Assembly: GCF_003428335.1 (NCBI RefSeq)
Contig: NZ_CP031704.1
Location: 930,001-994,000, forward strand
DNA length: 64,000 nucleotides
Origin: Solimonas sp. K1W22B-7
Lineage (GTDB): Bacteria; Pseudomonadota; Gammaproteobacteria; Nevskiales; Nevskiaceae
Direction: 5' to 3'
The translations under genes and the position numbers were made by a program. Positions 48,765-57,632 of the stretch are shown one piece after another (positions within the stretch are counted from its first letter, which is position 1; each line of letters begins with the position of its first letter). The notes beneath the pieces were generated by a model. The model searched no databases. It was given only the letters and a program-made list of their open reading frames with translations, and was not told the origin of the DNA.

Positions 48765-49226
48765 ATGAACCCCATCGTCGTCACCGGCAGCATCCTGCGC
48801 CTGCGCTGCCAGGCCTGCGGCGCGCTGTTCCCGCATTTCCAGTTTTCCGGCGAGCGTGAAACGGAAGCCGGCGGATTGTTTTCGGCCAGCAGCGGCAAGC
48901 TGGATGAAGTGTTCATCGCCGAAGCGACGGAGCCGGAGTGGAAGGACTTCGATCGTGCGGGTGCCACGCTGGCCGAGCAGCGGCTGGCGCAGCAACTGGG
49001 GCGTGAAGACCTGCGCGTGATCCGCCTGCTGCGCATCGAGTCGGCGCTGACCGGCGGCCAGGGAATGAGCTTCGCCGATTTCAAGAAGAGCTATCGGCCG
49101 CCGGTGATGGTGTATTCGTGTGCGGGTTGTGGCGAGGGCGAGAGCAAGCTGGTGGAAGAGATTTCCGTGGAAGAGTTTCAGCTGGCCGGCGGGAATGTTC
49201 GGCTTGCCGATGGGCTGGTCATGTAG
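48765..49226 (+). CDS. Hypothetical protein with two CxxC motifs
   Basis: The 153-residue protein has CQAC at residues 15-18 and CAGC at 119-122, about 100 residues apart, which together could form a zinc-ribbon site. No other domain is recognised. It starts two bases after the photolyase stop, so the two are co-transcribed and may work together in DNA repair; this is inference. The stop codon TAG is also the first bases of a dispersed repeat. Confidence 0.6.
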   Translation: MNPIVVTGSILRLRCQACGALFPHFQFSGERETEAGGLFSASSGKLDEVFIAEATEPEWKDFDRAGATLAEQRLAQQLGREDLRVIRLLRIESALTGGQGMSFADFKKSYRPPVMVYSCAGCGEGESKLVEEISVEEFQLAGGNVRLADGLVM

Positions 49227-49253
49227 GTTGGGGTGAGCGTAGCGAACCCCAAC
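49224..49253. repeat. Dispersed palindrome, TTGGGGTGAGC type
   Basis: TTGGGGTGAGCG and GAACCCCAAC surround TA/GC, making a small hairpin. The element overlaps the stop of the preceding gene. A related copy in partly inverted orientation follows at 49281-49316. Confidence 0.6.
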
Positions 49254-49280
49254 GGTCGAAGTTTGAGGTGATGCGGGGAT

Positions 49281-49316
49281 GTTGGGGTGCGCTGCGCTTA
49301 CCCCCAACCTACGGGT
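49281..49316. repeat. Dispersed palindrome, second copy
   Basis: GTTGGGGTGCGC and GCGCTTACCCCCAAC pair to a hairpin, and CCTACGGGTT extends it. Together with the copy at 49224-49253 the outer TAGGTTGGGG and CCCCAACCTA form a larger inverted pair. Confidence 0.55.
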
Positions 49317-49440
49317 TGCTGTTCCACGGAGGATTGGAGTTTTCCTGGATTCCAGATCGAGACGATTCAAGAATGAGCCGAGTGGCCAAGGATGCGCTCA
49401 GCACTAACCTTTGGGATTTCCTTACTCGATAGCCAGTCGT

Positions 49441-49510
49441 CGTAGGGTGCGCACCGCGCACGCGGAATCGGCCCGACCCAACATCGCAGGTGCGCGGTGC
49501 GCACCCTACG
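49441..49510. repeat. Perfect 20-bp inverted repeat
   Basis: CGTAGGGTGCGCACCGCGCA (49441-49460) and its exact reverse complement (49491-49510) flank 30 bases. The right arm contains the stop codon of the minus-strand AraC gene. This is a third repeat type in the 280-base gap 49227-49505, which holds no gene. Confidence 0.75.
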
Positions 49511-50588
49511 TACCACCCTCCCGATACTGCCCCGGCGGCATTCCCGTCCAGCGCTTGAACGCACGCTGGAAGGAACTCTGCTCCGAGAACCCCAACAAGA
49601 ATGCGATCTCCGGCAGGTTCAGCCGCGGGTCTTCGATGTAGCGCAGCGCCTGCCGGCGGCGCACGTCATCCACCAGGTCCTTGTAGTTGCTGCCGGCCTG
49701 GGACAGGCGCCGCTGCAGGGTGCGGGGCTGCACTTTCAGCTGCGCCGCGACCACTTCGATCGGCGGTACGCCGTCGGCCAACTGCCTGGCGATGGCCTCG
49801 CGGATTTCCTGCTCGATCTCGGTTTCGCCCTGCACCTGCTGCGCCAGCAGCATTTCGGCGTGGCGGTCCATCAGGCTGCGCATCTCGGGGTTCTTGTCGC
49901 GCAGCGGCAGTTTCAGCAGGCCCGCCTCGAAGGCCACCGCGGTATGCGGCTGGCCGAAGCGCAGGGGGCAGCGGAACAGGCGCTGGTGCTCGGAGGTATC
50001 GGCCGGGGCGGGGTGCTCGAACTGCACTTCGATGGGATCGCGGCCCGGGGCGCCGAGAATCCAGCGGGCGAAGGCGACCCAGCTGGCGACGTGCTCCTCG
50101 CCGACATGCGGTGAAGCCCGCGCCATCTGCGAGTGCCAGCGCAGTTCGCAGCGGTCGCCGCCCTGTACCAGTTCGGAGCGGCCGGACTTGCCGACCAGGT
50201 CCTGGTAGCGCAGCTGGCGCAGCAGGGATTCACCCAGGGTCTCACAGCTCATCATGACGTAGCCCAGCACGCCGTACTTGCCGGGCCGCACCACCTCGCC
50301 GACGTGCAGGCCCAGGCGGGTGTCGCCGCTGAGTTTCTCGGCCTGCTGCCACAGCTGCACGTAGGTCTCGGCCGGGATCGTGCGCCCCGGCTCGTCCAGC
50401 GCGGCCTCGTCCAGGCCGGCCAGGGCCAGCAGGGGTGCCACGTCGAGGCGCTGGCCGCGCAGCTGATCGATCAGGCCGCGGGCATAGGCGAGGAAGACGA
50501 CTTGCGGTTCAGCCGCCGCGGACCTGTCATCTGCGGACAATGGGCTTGTGTTTGCGGTCAATACGGCTCCCCCGGTTCCGGGCAACAT
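49506..50588 (-). CDS. AraC-family transcriptional regulator (second)
   Basis: The 360-residue regulator has the same long N-terminal domain as the one at 1944 (LGYVMMSCETLGESLLRQLRYQDLV) and a C-terminal HTH (IEVVAAQLKVQPRTLQRRLSQAGSNYKDLVDDVRRRQALRY, then AFLLGFSEQSSFQRAFKRWTG). It is divergent from the sterol desaturase operon; the two start codons lie only six bases apart if ATG 50588 is used. A start further inside, such as a TTG near 50561, would free promoter space. It is the probable activator of that operon. Confidence 0.83.
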   Translation of the reverse strand: MLPGTGGAVLTANTSPLSADDRSAAAEPQVVFLAYARGLIDQLRGQRLDVAPLLALAGLDEAALDEPGRTIPAETYVQLWQQAEKLSGDTRLGLHVGEVVRPGKYGVLGYVMMSCETLGESLLRQLRYQDLVGKSGRSELVQGGDRCELRWHSQMARASPHVGEEHVASWVAFARWILGAPGRDPIEVQFEHPAPADTSEHQRLFRCPLRFGQPHTAVAFEAGLLKLPLRDKNPEMRSLMDRHAEMLLAQQVQGETEIEQEIREAIARQLADGVPPIEVVAAQLKVQPRTLQRRLSQAGSNYKDLVDDVRRRQALRYIEDPRLNLPEIAFLLGFSEQSSFQRAFKRWTGMPPGQYREGGT

Positions 50589-50594
50589 GGCGCC

Positions 50595-51446
50595 ATGGAA
50601 CAACTGGTGCTCTATGCCATTCCCGCCTTCCTCGCGCTGGTCGCGATCGAGGCGGCGTGGCTGCTCCGGCGCGGGCTAGCCTACGATGGGCGGGATGCCT
50701 TTGCCAGCCTCGCCATGGGCGTGGGCAATGTCTTCATCAGCGCGCTGTGCAAGCTGTTCTGGGTGGCGGCCTTCGTGGCCCTCTACCAGCACCGCTTCTG
50801 GGACATCGACATGAGCCAGGCCTGGGCCTGGCCGGTGTTGATCCTGGGGCATGATTTCTTCTTCTACTGGTATCACCGCTTCAGCCACCGCGTACGCCTG
50901 GGCTGGGCCGCGCACGTCAACCATCACTCCAGCCAGGCCTTCAATCTGACGACGGCGCTGCGCCAGTCCTGGACCACGCCCCTGTACTCCTACGGCTTCT
51001 TCATGCCGCTGGCCCTGGCGGGTTACACGCCGGCTGCGGTGATCACCGCCGGTGGCATCAGCCTGATCTACCAGTTCTGGATCCACACCGAGACCATCGG
51101 CCGGCTCGGTCCGCTGGAATGGTTCCTCAACACGCCCTCGCATCATCGCGTGCACCACGGCGCCAACCCGCAGTACATCGACCGGAACTACGGCGGCATC
51201 TTCATCGTCTGGGACCGGCTGTTCGGGACCTTCGAGCCGGAAGGGGAGAAGGTGCGCTACGGCCTGACGCACAACGTCGAGAGTCATCACCCGCTGCGCA
51301 TCGCCTTCCACGACTGGCAGGCCTTGTGGAGCGAGATGCGCGCCGCGCCCAGCTGGCGCGAGGCGTTGCGCCGGCCCTTGCAGCCGCCCGATGTCGGCAA
51401 GGACACGCCGCCGCCGGCGGCCGCACCCGCAACGGGAGGCGGCTGA
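50595..51446 (+). CDS. Sterol desaturase / fatty acid hydroxylase superfamily protein
   Basis: The 283-residue membrane enzyme has about four to five helices and three histidine clusters: HDFFFYWYHRFSH, HVNHHSSQ and HRVHHG. These ligate a di-iron centre for oxygen-dependent desaturation or hydroxylation of lipids or sterols. The substrate cannot be read from sequence. It leads a plus-strand group with a membrane protein, a DUF1302 and a DUF1329 protein. Confidence 0.85.
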   Translation: MEQLVLYAIPAFLALVAIEAAWLLRRGLAYDGRDAFASLAMGVGNVFISALCKLFWVAAFVALYQHRFWDIDMSQAWAWPVLILGHDFFFYWYHRFSHRVRLGWAAHVNHHSSQAFNLTTALRQSWTTPLYSYGFFMPLALAGYTPAAVITAGGISLIYQFWIHTETIGRLGPLEWFLNTPSHHRVHHGANPQYIDRNYGGIFIVWDRLFGTFEPEGEKVRYGLTHNVESHHPLRIAFHDWQALWSEMRAAPSWREALRRPLQPPDVGKDTPPPAAAPATGGG

Positions 51447-51448
51447 AC

Positions 51449-52060
51449 ATGCAGCCCGCCACCATCCTGTCCGACGCCGTGCTCTGCGCCTGCGCCCTGG
51501 CGGCGCTGGGGCTGGCGCGGCCGCGCAGACTGGCGATGGCGGGCTTCGCACTGATGGCGCTGGCCGCTGCCGCCGGCTGCCTGCGCTATGGCCCGCTGCC
51601 GCAGCTGCAGCCGCTGCACCAGGGCCTGTCCTTCATCACCGGCACGCTGGGCCTGCCGCTGGTGCTGCTGGGCTATCTCGCGCCGCCGCCGCGCGTTGCG
51701 GCGATGGTGATCGGCGCCCTGCTGCTGCTCAGCGCGGCGGCCTGGATGCAGCCGGGCGCGCGCCTGGTCGTGGCGCTGGCAACGCTACTGGGCTGGGCAA
51801 CGCTGCTGGTCCGTGACCGGGGAGATCGGCGTGTCGCCGCCGCCATCGCCCTGGGGATCGCCGCCAGCCTCGCTGCCGGCATCTTCGCGCCGCAGGGCCG
51901 GCATCCGGACATCGACGTCATGCACTACGCACTGGCGCTGGCGCAGCTGGCCTTCGGTGCAGCGCTGTACCTGAGGTATAAGAGCAGCCTATCGCCGCTG
52001 CCCACGCAGGCGCGGCCGGGGGAGACATGTACGCACGACGCAAGCACCGCGCCGCCCTGA
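51449..52060 (+). CDS. Hypothetical integral membrane protein
   Basis: The 203-residue protein has about seven predicted membrane helices with few polar residues and a short basic tail. It does not match a family I know. It starts two bases after the sterol desaturase stop and its last 34 bases overlap the DUF1302 gene, so it belongs to the same operon. The overlap suggests the 52027 start of the next gene is correct or that this tail is shorter. Confidence 0.6.
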   Translation: MQPATILSDAVLCACALAALGLARPRRLAMAGFALMALAAAAGCLRYGPLPQLQPLHQGLSFITGTLGLPLVLLGYLAPPPRVAAMVIGALLLLSAAAWMQPGARLVVALATLLGWATLLVRDRGDRRVAAAIALGIAASLAAGIFAPQGRHPDIDVMHYALALAQLAFGAALYLRYKSSLSPLPTQARPGETCTHDASTAPP

Positions 52061-53913
52061 TCCTGGGCGCTGCCCTGGCGGCCACCCCGCCGGCGCAGGC
52101 CTTCGAGAGCAGGTTCGGCGATGCCACGCTGCAGGTGGACACCCTGCTGACGGCGGGCGTCGCCGTGCGCGTGCAGGACCGCGACCCCGGCCTGGTCAGC
52201 CGCGGCAACGGCGGCACGGGTCTGTCCTCCAACATCGACGACGGCAACCTCAACTACGACCGCGGCGACATCACCTACGCGCCACTACAGTTCAACCAGG
52301 ACCTGAACCTGAGCTGGGGCGACTACGGCGCCTTCGTGCGCATCTACGGCTACTACGATCCGGTCAACGCGGAGTTCGACGAGGCCGCGCTCAATGGCCG
52401 CCGCCGCGACGACCGCGTGGTGGAGGCCTACGCCGCCGACCTGCGCCTGCTCGACGGGTACGCCTATGGCAACTTCGAGCTTGCCGACATGCCGCTGAGC
52501 TTGCGCATCGGCAACCAGGTGGTGAGCTGGGGCGAGAGCACTTTCATCCAGTTCGGCATCAATTCGATCAACACCTATGACCTGACCAAGCTGCGCTACC
52601 CCGGTTCCGAGCTGAAGAACGTTTTCGTGCCGGTGCCGCTGGTCTATGCCCAGCTTGGCGTCACCGACGAAATCAGCTTCGAGGCCTTCTACCAGCTCGG
52701 CAACGAGAAGGTGGTGGTCGATCCCCAGGGCAGCCTGTTCGGGCAGGTGGACGGCCTGGCGACCGGCGGCGAGTTCCTGATCCTGGAGAGCGTGTTCTTC
52801 GAACAGAACGACCTGCCCGACGGCTACAGGATCTTCCGCCGCAAGGACAAGGACGCGCGCAAGGACGGGCAGTTCGGCTTCGCGCTCACCGCCATCGTGC
52901 CGGACTGGAACAGCATGGAGTTCGGCCTGTTCTTCATGAACATCCACTCCAGCCTGCCGCTGACCAGCGGCTACGCGCTGAGCGAGGCGCAGTGGCAGCA
53001 GTACAACGAGATCAGCGCCACCGGCACGCAGGACCCCAGCGGCCTCACCGGCGTGCTGCTGGTGCGCGGCCTGCTGGCGCCGGAGTCCTTGTCTGCCGCG
53101 CAGATCGAGAAGCTGCGCGGCATCCACGGGGTCGGCGGCTACCGGCTGGAGTACCCGGAAGACATCCAGGTCACCGGCATCAGCTTCAATACGGATACAC
53201 CGTTGGGAGTGGCCTTGCAGGGCGAGTTCAGCTGGCGCCATGGCCAGCCCTTCCAGATCGACGACTACGAGCTGGTCTACCACGGCCTGGCGCCGGTCAC
53301 GCAACTCGCCGGCCCGGTGGGCGGCACCGCCTTCTCGATGTTCTTCCCCGAGAACCAGCTGGGGCAGGACGTGGCGCCGGGCAGCTACTTCCAGGGCTAC
53401 CGGCGCATGGACATGCTGCAGTGGCAGCTCACCGGCACCTATCTCTGGGGGCCGGACAATCCCTTCAAGGCCGAGCAGTGGACCATCCTGGTCGAGTTCG
53501 GCGCCACGAAAATCCTCGACATGCCGGACAAGGCCGAGCTGCGCTTCGAGGGGCCGGGCACCTTCCAGAAGGGCGGCACCGAGGGCGTGTCCGACAACTA
53601 CTACTCCGAGGACTTCGGCTGGGGTTACCGCGTGCTGACGTTCCTCAATTACGCCAACTTCCTCGGCAGCAGCTGGAACTTCACGCCGACGCTGACCTTC
53701 TTCCACGACATCAACGGCACGCCCGCCGGACCCGCGCGCTCCTTCATCGAGGACAGCATGCAGGCGCAGGCTTCCATGCGCTTCGAATACCTCGGCCGCT
53801 GGGCCTTCGACCTCAGCTACATCAGCTTCTTCGGCGTCGGCAAGGACTACCGCAACACCAACCTGCTGCACGACCGCGACTCCGCGGCCTTCAGCGTCAA
53901 GTACGCGTTCTGA
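52027..53913 (+). CDS. DUF1302 outer-membrane-type protein
   Basis: The 628-residue protein has a signal peptide (about 1-25, cleaved near AQAFES) and then beta-strand-rich text with conserved SWGESTFIQFGINSINTYDLTKLR, the hallmark of DUF1302. It ends in an aromatic residue (VKYAF), as outer-membrane barrels do. DUF1302 and DUF1329 genes regularly pair and occur with lipid or steroid transport and degradation clusters. A role in lipid movement across the outer membrane is inferred. Confidence 0.82.
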   Translation: MYARRKHRAALILGAALAATPPAQAFESRFGDATLQVDTLLTAGVAVRVQDRDPGLVSRGNGGTGLSSNIDDGNLNYDRGDITYAPLQFNQDLNLSWGDYGAFVRIYGYYDPVNAEFDEAALNGRRRDDRVVEAYAADLRLLDGYAYGNFELADMPLSLRIGNQVVSWGESTFIQFGINSINTYDLTKLRYPGSELKNVFVPVPLVYAQLGVTDEISFEAFYQLGNEKVVVDPQGSLFGQVDGLATGGEFLILESVFFEQNDLPDGYRIFRRKDKDARKDGQFGFALTAIVPDWNSMEFGLFFMNIHSSLPLTSGYALSEAQWQQYNEISATGTQDPSGLTGVLLVRGLLAPESLSAAQIEKLRGIHGVGGYRLEYPEDIQVTGISFNTDTPLGVALQGEFSWRHGQPFQIDDYELVYHGLAPVTQLAGPVGGTAFSMFFPENQLGQDVAPGSYFQGYRRMDMLQWQLTGTYLWGPDNPFKAEQWTILVEFGATKILDMPDKAELRFEGPGTFQKGGTEGVSDNYYSEDFGWGYRVLTFLNYANFLGSSWNFTPTLTFFHDINGTPAGPARSFIEDSMQAQASMRFEYLGRWAFDLSYISFFGVGKDYRNTNLLHDRDSAAFSVKYAF

Positions 53914-53923
53914 GGATGTTCAC

Positions 53924-55267
53924 ATGAAACTCGCCGGCCTCATCGCCCTGTCCCTGACGCTGCTGTCGCCCGCCATCCTGGCCAAGGTGCCGCAGCAGGA
54001 AGCGGACCGTTTAGGCCGTGACCTGACGCCGATGGGCGCGCAGCGCGCCGGCAATGCCGACGGCAGCATCCCGGAGTGGAGCGGCGGCCTGAAGCAGAAG
54101 GCGATCGACCCGCAGAAGGGCTACAGCAATCCCTACGCCGCCGACAAGCCGCTGTTCACGATCAACGCCGCGAACTACACGCAGTACAAGGACCGTCTCA
54201 CCGCCGGCCAGCTCGACACCTTCCGCCGCTACAAGACCTACACGATGAAGGTCTATCCGACGCGGCGCAGCGCGGCCTATCCGCAGGGGGTCTACGACGC
54301 GGTGAAGAAGAACGCGCAGCGTGCCGTGCTGGAAGGCACCGACTCGCTGCGCGACGCCGTTACCGGCCCGGCCTTCCCGATCCCCAGGACCGGCGCCGAG
54401 GCGATCTGGAACCACAAGACCAAGTATGTCGCTCCGGGGCTGGAGGGTTACTACAACGCCGCCGTGGTCACGCGCAGCGGTGATTTCGAGATCACGCGCG
54501 TGCTGCGCTACGCCAAGCTCAAGTACAACCAGATTGGCATCGAGCCGGCGGACCTGAAGGACAACATCTTCCTCTACTACCTCACCTACGTGCTGTCGCC
54601 GCCGCGCCTGGCCGGCAACATCGTGCTGGTGCACCAGACCATCGACCAACTGCGCGAGCCGAACATGGCCTGGTCCTACAACCCCGGCCAGCGCCGTGTG
54701 CGTCGCGCGCCGGAGCTGGGCTACGACAACCCGACGCTGGCCACCGACTCGCTGGGCACGCACGACCAGATCGACATCTACAACGGGGCACTCGACCGCT
54801 ACGACTGGAAGCTGCAGGGCAAGCGCGAGGTCTACATCCCCTACAACAGCTACAAGCTCGAAGAGCGCGGCCTGCAGCCGCGGGACGTGATCCGCCCGGC
54901 CCATCTCAACCAGGACCTGGCGCGCTACGAGCTGCACCGCGTCTGGGTGGTGGAGGCGACGGTGCGCCAGGGCACCACGCATCTGTACAAGCGCCGCACG
55001 TTCTATCTCGACGAGGACAGCTGGTACATCGCCTATGTCGATTGCTACGACACGCGCGACCAGCTCTGGCGCGTGCAGGAAGGCCACCTGATGACCGCCT
55101 ACGACCTGCCGGCGGTGGTGGCCGCCATCGAGTCCGGCTACGACTTCGTCAACGGCCGCTACGTCGTCGCCGGGCTGGACAACCTGGAGAAGCCGACCAA
55201 TTACCGCTGGCAGGGGGAGGATGGGTTCTTCACGCCGGCGGCGATGAGAAGGAGCGGGTTGCGGTAG
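53924..55267 (+). CDS. DUF1329 family protein
   Basis: The 447-residue protein has a signal peptide (about 1-20) and the opening LGRDLTPMGAQRAGNADGSIPEWSGG, the DUF1329 signature, with WNHKTKYVAPG and later strands to the end. DUF1329 resembles outer-membrane lipoprotein carriers such as LolB/LolA-type folds, so it probably binds lipids in the periplasm. It starts 10 bases after the DUF1302 gene, its usual partner. Confidence 0.82.
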   Translation: MKLAGLIALSLTLLSPAILAKVPQQEADRLGRDLTPMGAQRAGNADGSIPEWSGGLKQKAIDPQKGYSNPYAADKPLFTINAANYTQYKDRLTAGQLDTFRRYKTYTMKVYPTRRSAAYPQGVYDAVKKNAQRAVLEGTDSLRDAVTGPAFPIPRTGAEAIWNHKTKYVAPGLEGYYNAAVVTRSGDFEITRVLRYAKLKYNQIGIEPADLKDNIFLYYLTYVLSPPRLAGNIVLVHQTIDQLREPNMAWSYNPGQRRVRRAPELGYDNPTLATDSLGTHDQIDIYNGALDRYDWKLQGKREVYIPYNSYKLEERGLQPRDVIRPAHLNQDLARYELHRVWVVEATVRQGTTHLYKRRTFYLDEDSWYIAYVDCYDTRDQLWRVQEGHLMTAYDLPAVVAAIESGYDFVNGRYVVAGLDNLEKPTNYRWQGEDGFFTPAAMRRSGLR

Positions 55268-55284
55268 AACAACCAGAAGCAGTG

Positions 55285-55362
55285 CAGTCCGCAAATGAAC
55301 GCAAATGAACGCGAATTGGAAGATTTGAGTATTTGCGTTTATTCGCGTTCATTTGCGGACTG
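55285..55362. repeat. Triple-block inverted repeat, copy 2
   Basis: The left arm (55285-55316) begins CAGTCCGC and has AACGCAAATGAACGCGAAT. The right arm (55331-55362) is its complement with three mismatches, ending GGACTG. It sits between converging genes, as copy 1 does at 20210-20283, and has the same three-block arm, but with AAAT where copy 1 has GGAT. Confidence 0.75.
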
Positions 55363-55392
55363 AGATTCTTGCCTTGGAGGGAAGCCCCATGA

Positions 55393-56118
55393 TCAATCCG
55401 CCAACGGAAACGCCGCCGGCAACACCACCCCCGCCGGCCCCCTCAGCCGATGCCGGTACAACGCCGAGGCCTCGTTGTTCTCCAGGTTGATCTCCACCAT
55501 CCGCGCGCCGCTGTCGCGCGCCAGTTGCGCGAAGCCCGCCGCCGGCCAGACCACGCCCGAGGTGCCCACCGACACGAACAGGTCGCAGCCGGCGACCAAC
55601 TGCTGCGTACGGGCGAAGACCGCTCCATCCACCGCGTCCTCGAACCAGGTGATGTCCGGCCGCAGCCAGCTGCCGCAGTCCGGGCACTGGCGCTGGCGGT
55701 AGGGGCCGGCCTCCAGGTCCTCGCGCAGGCCGTGGCGGCTGCAGCGCTGGCGCCACAGCGAGCCGTGCAGTTCGGCGTCCACCGCGATGCCCGCCCGCTG
55801 CAGCAGGCCGTCGATGTTCTGGGTGACCACGCGGACCTGCGGAAAAGCCGCCTGCAGCCGCGCCAGGTGGCGATGGCCGGCATGCGGCGGGCATTTCAGG
55901 ACATGTGTCCTGCGGACTTCGTGGAAATCCAGCACCCGGACCGGGTCGCGCTCGAAAGCGCGCTGGCAGGCGTAGTCCTCGTAGTTGTACTGCGCCCAGA
56001 TGCCCCCATGTCCACGGTAGGTGGGCACACCGGACTCGGCCGACAGGCCGGCGCCGGTGAAAAACACGATGGACCGGTATCCGGCCGGATCGAATTGTTT
56101 CAGGTCGGGTTCCGTCAT
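55393..56118 (-). CDS. cobB: Sir2-family NAD-dependent protein deacylase
   Basis: The 241-residue sirtuin has the NAD motif GAGLSAESGVPTYRG, QNIDGL with the catalytic His in ELHGSLW, and the ribose-site GTSGVVWPAA. The zinc site is reduced: the first pair reads CSRH and the second CPDC. It deacylates lysines, consuming NAD. The Tyr-x-x-Arg of desuccinylases reads HEVR, so acyl specificity is uncertain. It stands alone, opposite kdsD with a 26-base gap. Confidence 0.85.
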   Translation of the reverse strand: MTEPDLKQFDPAGYRSIVFFTGAGLSAESGVPTYRGHGGIWAQYNYEDYACQRAFERDPVRVLDFHEVRRTHVLKCPPHAGHRHLARLQAAFPQVRVVTQNIDGLLQRAGIAVDAELHGSLWRQRCSRHGLREDLEAGPYRQRQCPDCGSWLRPDITWFEDAVDGAVFARTQQLVAGCDLFVSVGTSGVVWPAAGFAQLARDSGARMVEINLENNEASALYRHRLRGPAGVVLPAAFPLAD

Positions 56119-56144
56119 CCCTGTCAGCTTATACTTACACTCCT

Positions 56145-57116
56145 ATGGATGCCGAAAAACTCAAAGCGATGGGTCGGCGCGCGCTGGAAATCGAGCGCGA
56201 CGCCCTCAACGACCTCCTGCCCCGTGTCGACGATGCCTTCGTCTCTGCCTGCCAGCTGATGCTGGCCTGCACGGGCCGCATCGTCGTTACCGGCATGGGC
56301 AAGTCCGGGCATATCGGCGGCAAGCTGGCGGCGACGCTGGCCAGCACCGGCAGCCCGGCCTTCTACGTCCACCCGGGCGAGGCCAGCCACGGCGACCTCG
56401 GCATGATCACCCGCCAGGACGTGGTGCTGGCGATCAGCTACTCCGGCGAGACCGGCGAGATCGTCACGATCCTGCCGCTGATCAAGCGCCTGGGCGTGCC
56501 GCTGATCTCCATGACCGGCAAGCCCAGGTCGACCCTGGCGCAGTCCTCCAACGTCCACCTCGACGTCTCGGTGGCCCAGGAGGCCTGCCCGCTGAACCTG
56601 GCGCCCACCTCCAGCACCACGGCGACCCTGGCCATGGGCGATGCCCTGGCCGTGTCCCTGCTGGAAGCCCGCGGCTTCACGCCCGAGGACTTCGCCATGT
56701 CGCATCCCGGCGGCTCCCTGGGCCGCCGCCTGCTGCTGAAGATCGCCGACGTCATGCACGGCGGCGCCGAGCTGCCCAAGGTGGGGCCGGATGCGCTGCT
56801 GACCGAGGCGCTGCTGGAAATGACCCGCAAGGGCCTGGGCGTGACCGCCGTCGTCGGTCCCGACGACAAGGTCCTGGGCGTCTACACCGACGGCGACCTG
56901 CGCCGCACCCTGGACAAGGGCCTGGACGTGCGCACCGCGAAGATCCGCGAGGTGATGACCGCCGGCGGCAAGTCGGTGCGCTCCGGCCAGCTCGCGGCCG
57001 AGGCCGTGCAGCTGATGGAGAAGCACAAGATCACCGTGCTGCTGGTACTGGACGAGGCCGGCAGGCTGGAAGGCATCGTGCACATGCAGGACCTGCTGCG
57101 CGCGGGGGTGGTCTGA
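56145..57116 (+). CDS. kdsD: Arabinose-5-phosphate isomerase
   Basis: KdsD converts ribulose-5-phosphate to arabinose-5-phosphate, the first step of KDO and lipopolysaccharide synthesis. The 323-residue protein has an N-terminal SIS sugar-isomerase domain (GMGKSGHIGGKLAATLASTG, HPGEASHGDLG) and two C-terminal CBS domains (about 205-320). It is the first gene of a long plus-strand operon, and its TGA is followed directly by the kdsC ATG. Confidence 0.95.
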   Translation: MDAEKLKAMGRRALEIERDALNDLLPRVDDAFVSACQLMLACTGRIVVTGMGKSGHIGGKLAATLASTGSPAFYVHPGEASHGDLGMITRQDVVLAISYSGETGEIVTILPLIKRLGVPLISMTGKPRSTLAQSSNVHLDVSVAQEACPLNLAPTSSTTATLAMGDALAVSLLEARGFTPEDFAMSHPGGSLGRRLLLKIADVMHGGAELPKVGPDALLTEALLEMTRKGLGVTAVVGPDDKVLGVYTDGDLRRTLDKGLDVRTAKIREVMTAGGKSVRSGQLAAEAVQLMEKHKITVLLVLDEAGRLEGIVHMQDLLRAGVV

Positions 57117-57632
57117 ATGTCCGCCGCGCTCTCTTCAGCCGAAATTCAGCAGCGCGCGTCCAGAGTGCGCTGCGTGTTCCTCGATATCGACGGCGTTCTC
57201 ACTGACGGCAAGCTCTACATCGGCCCCAACAGTGAAGAAACCAAGACCAACTACGTGCGCGACGGCTACGGCATCAAGCTGGCGTTGAAGCTCGGCCTGC
57301 AGGTCGCGGTGATCAGCGGCCGTCCCTCCGAGTCCATGCGCCGCCGCCTGGAGTGGCTGGGCGTGAAGCACATTGCCCTGGACACCGAGGACAAGGAGCC
57401 GGCCTACCTGCGCATGTGCGCCGAGATGGGCCTTAGCGACGAGCAGTGCGCCCACGTCGGCGACGACGTGCCCGACCTGCCCTTGTTCAAGCGTGTGGGC
57501 CTGGCCTGCACCGTGGCCGACGCCCACCCCAAGGCCCTGGCCCTGGCCCACTGGACCAGCCGCTACACCGGAGGCCACGGCGCGGTGCGCGAGGCGATCG
57601 ACCTGGTGCTGGAAGCGCAGGGCCTGATCTGA
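57117..57632 (+). CDS. kdsC: KDO-8-phosphate phosphatase
   Basis: The 171-residue HAD-family phosphatase has FLDIDGVLTDG (nucleophile and acid Asp), the conserved SGRPSE segment, and GDDVPDLPLFKRVGLACTVADAHP. KdsC removes the phosphate from KDO-8-phosphate, the step after condensation. It abuts kdsD and overlaps lptC by a base (TGATG). Confidence 0.95.
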   Translation: MSAALSSAEIQQRASRVRCVFLDIDGVLTDGKLYIGPNSEETKTNYVRDGYGIKLALKLGLQVAVISGRPSESMRRRLEWLGVKHIALDTEDKEPAYLRMCAEMGLSDEQCAHVGDDVPDLPLFKRVGLACTVADAHPKALALAHWTSRYTGGHGAVREAIDLVLEAQGLI

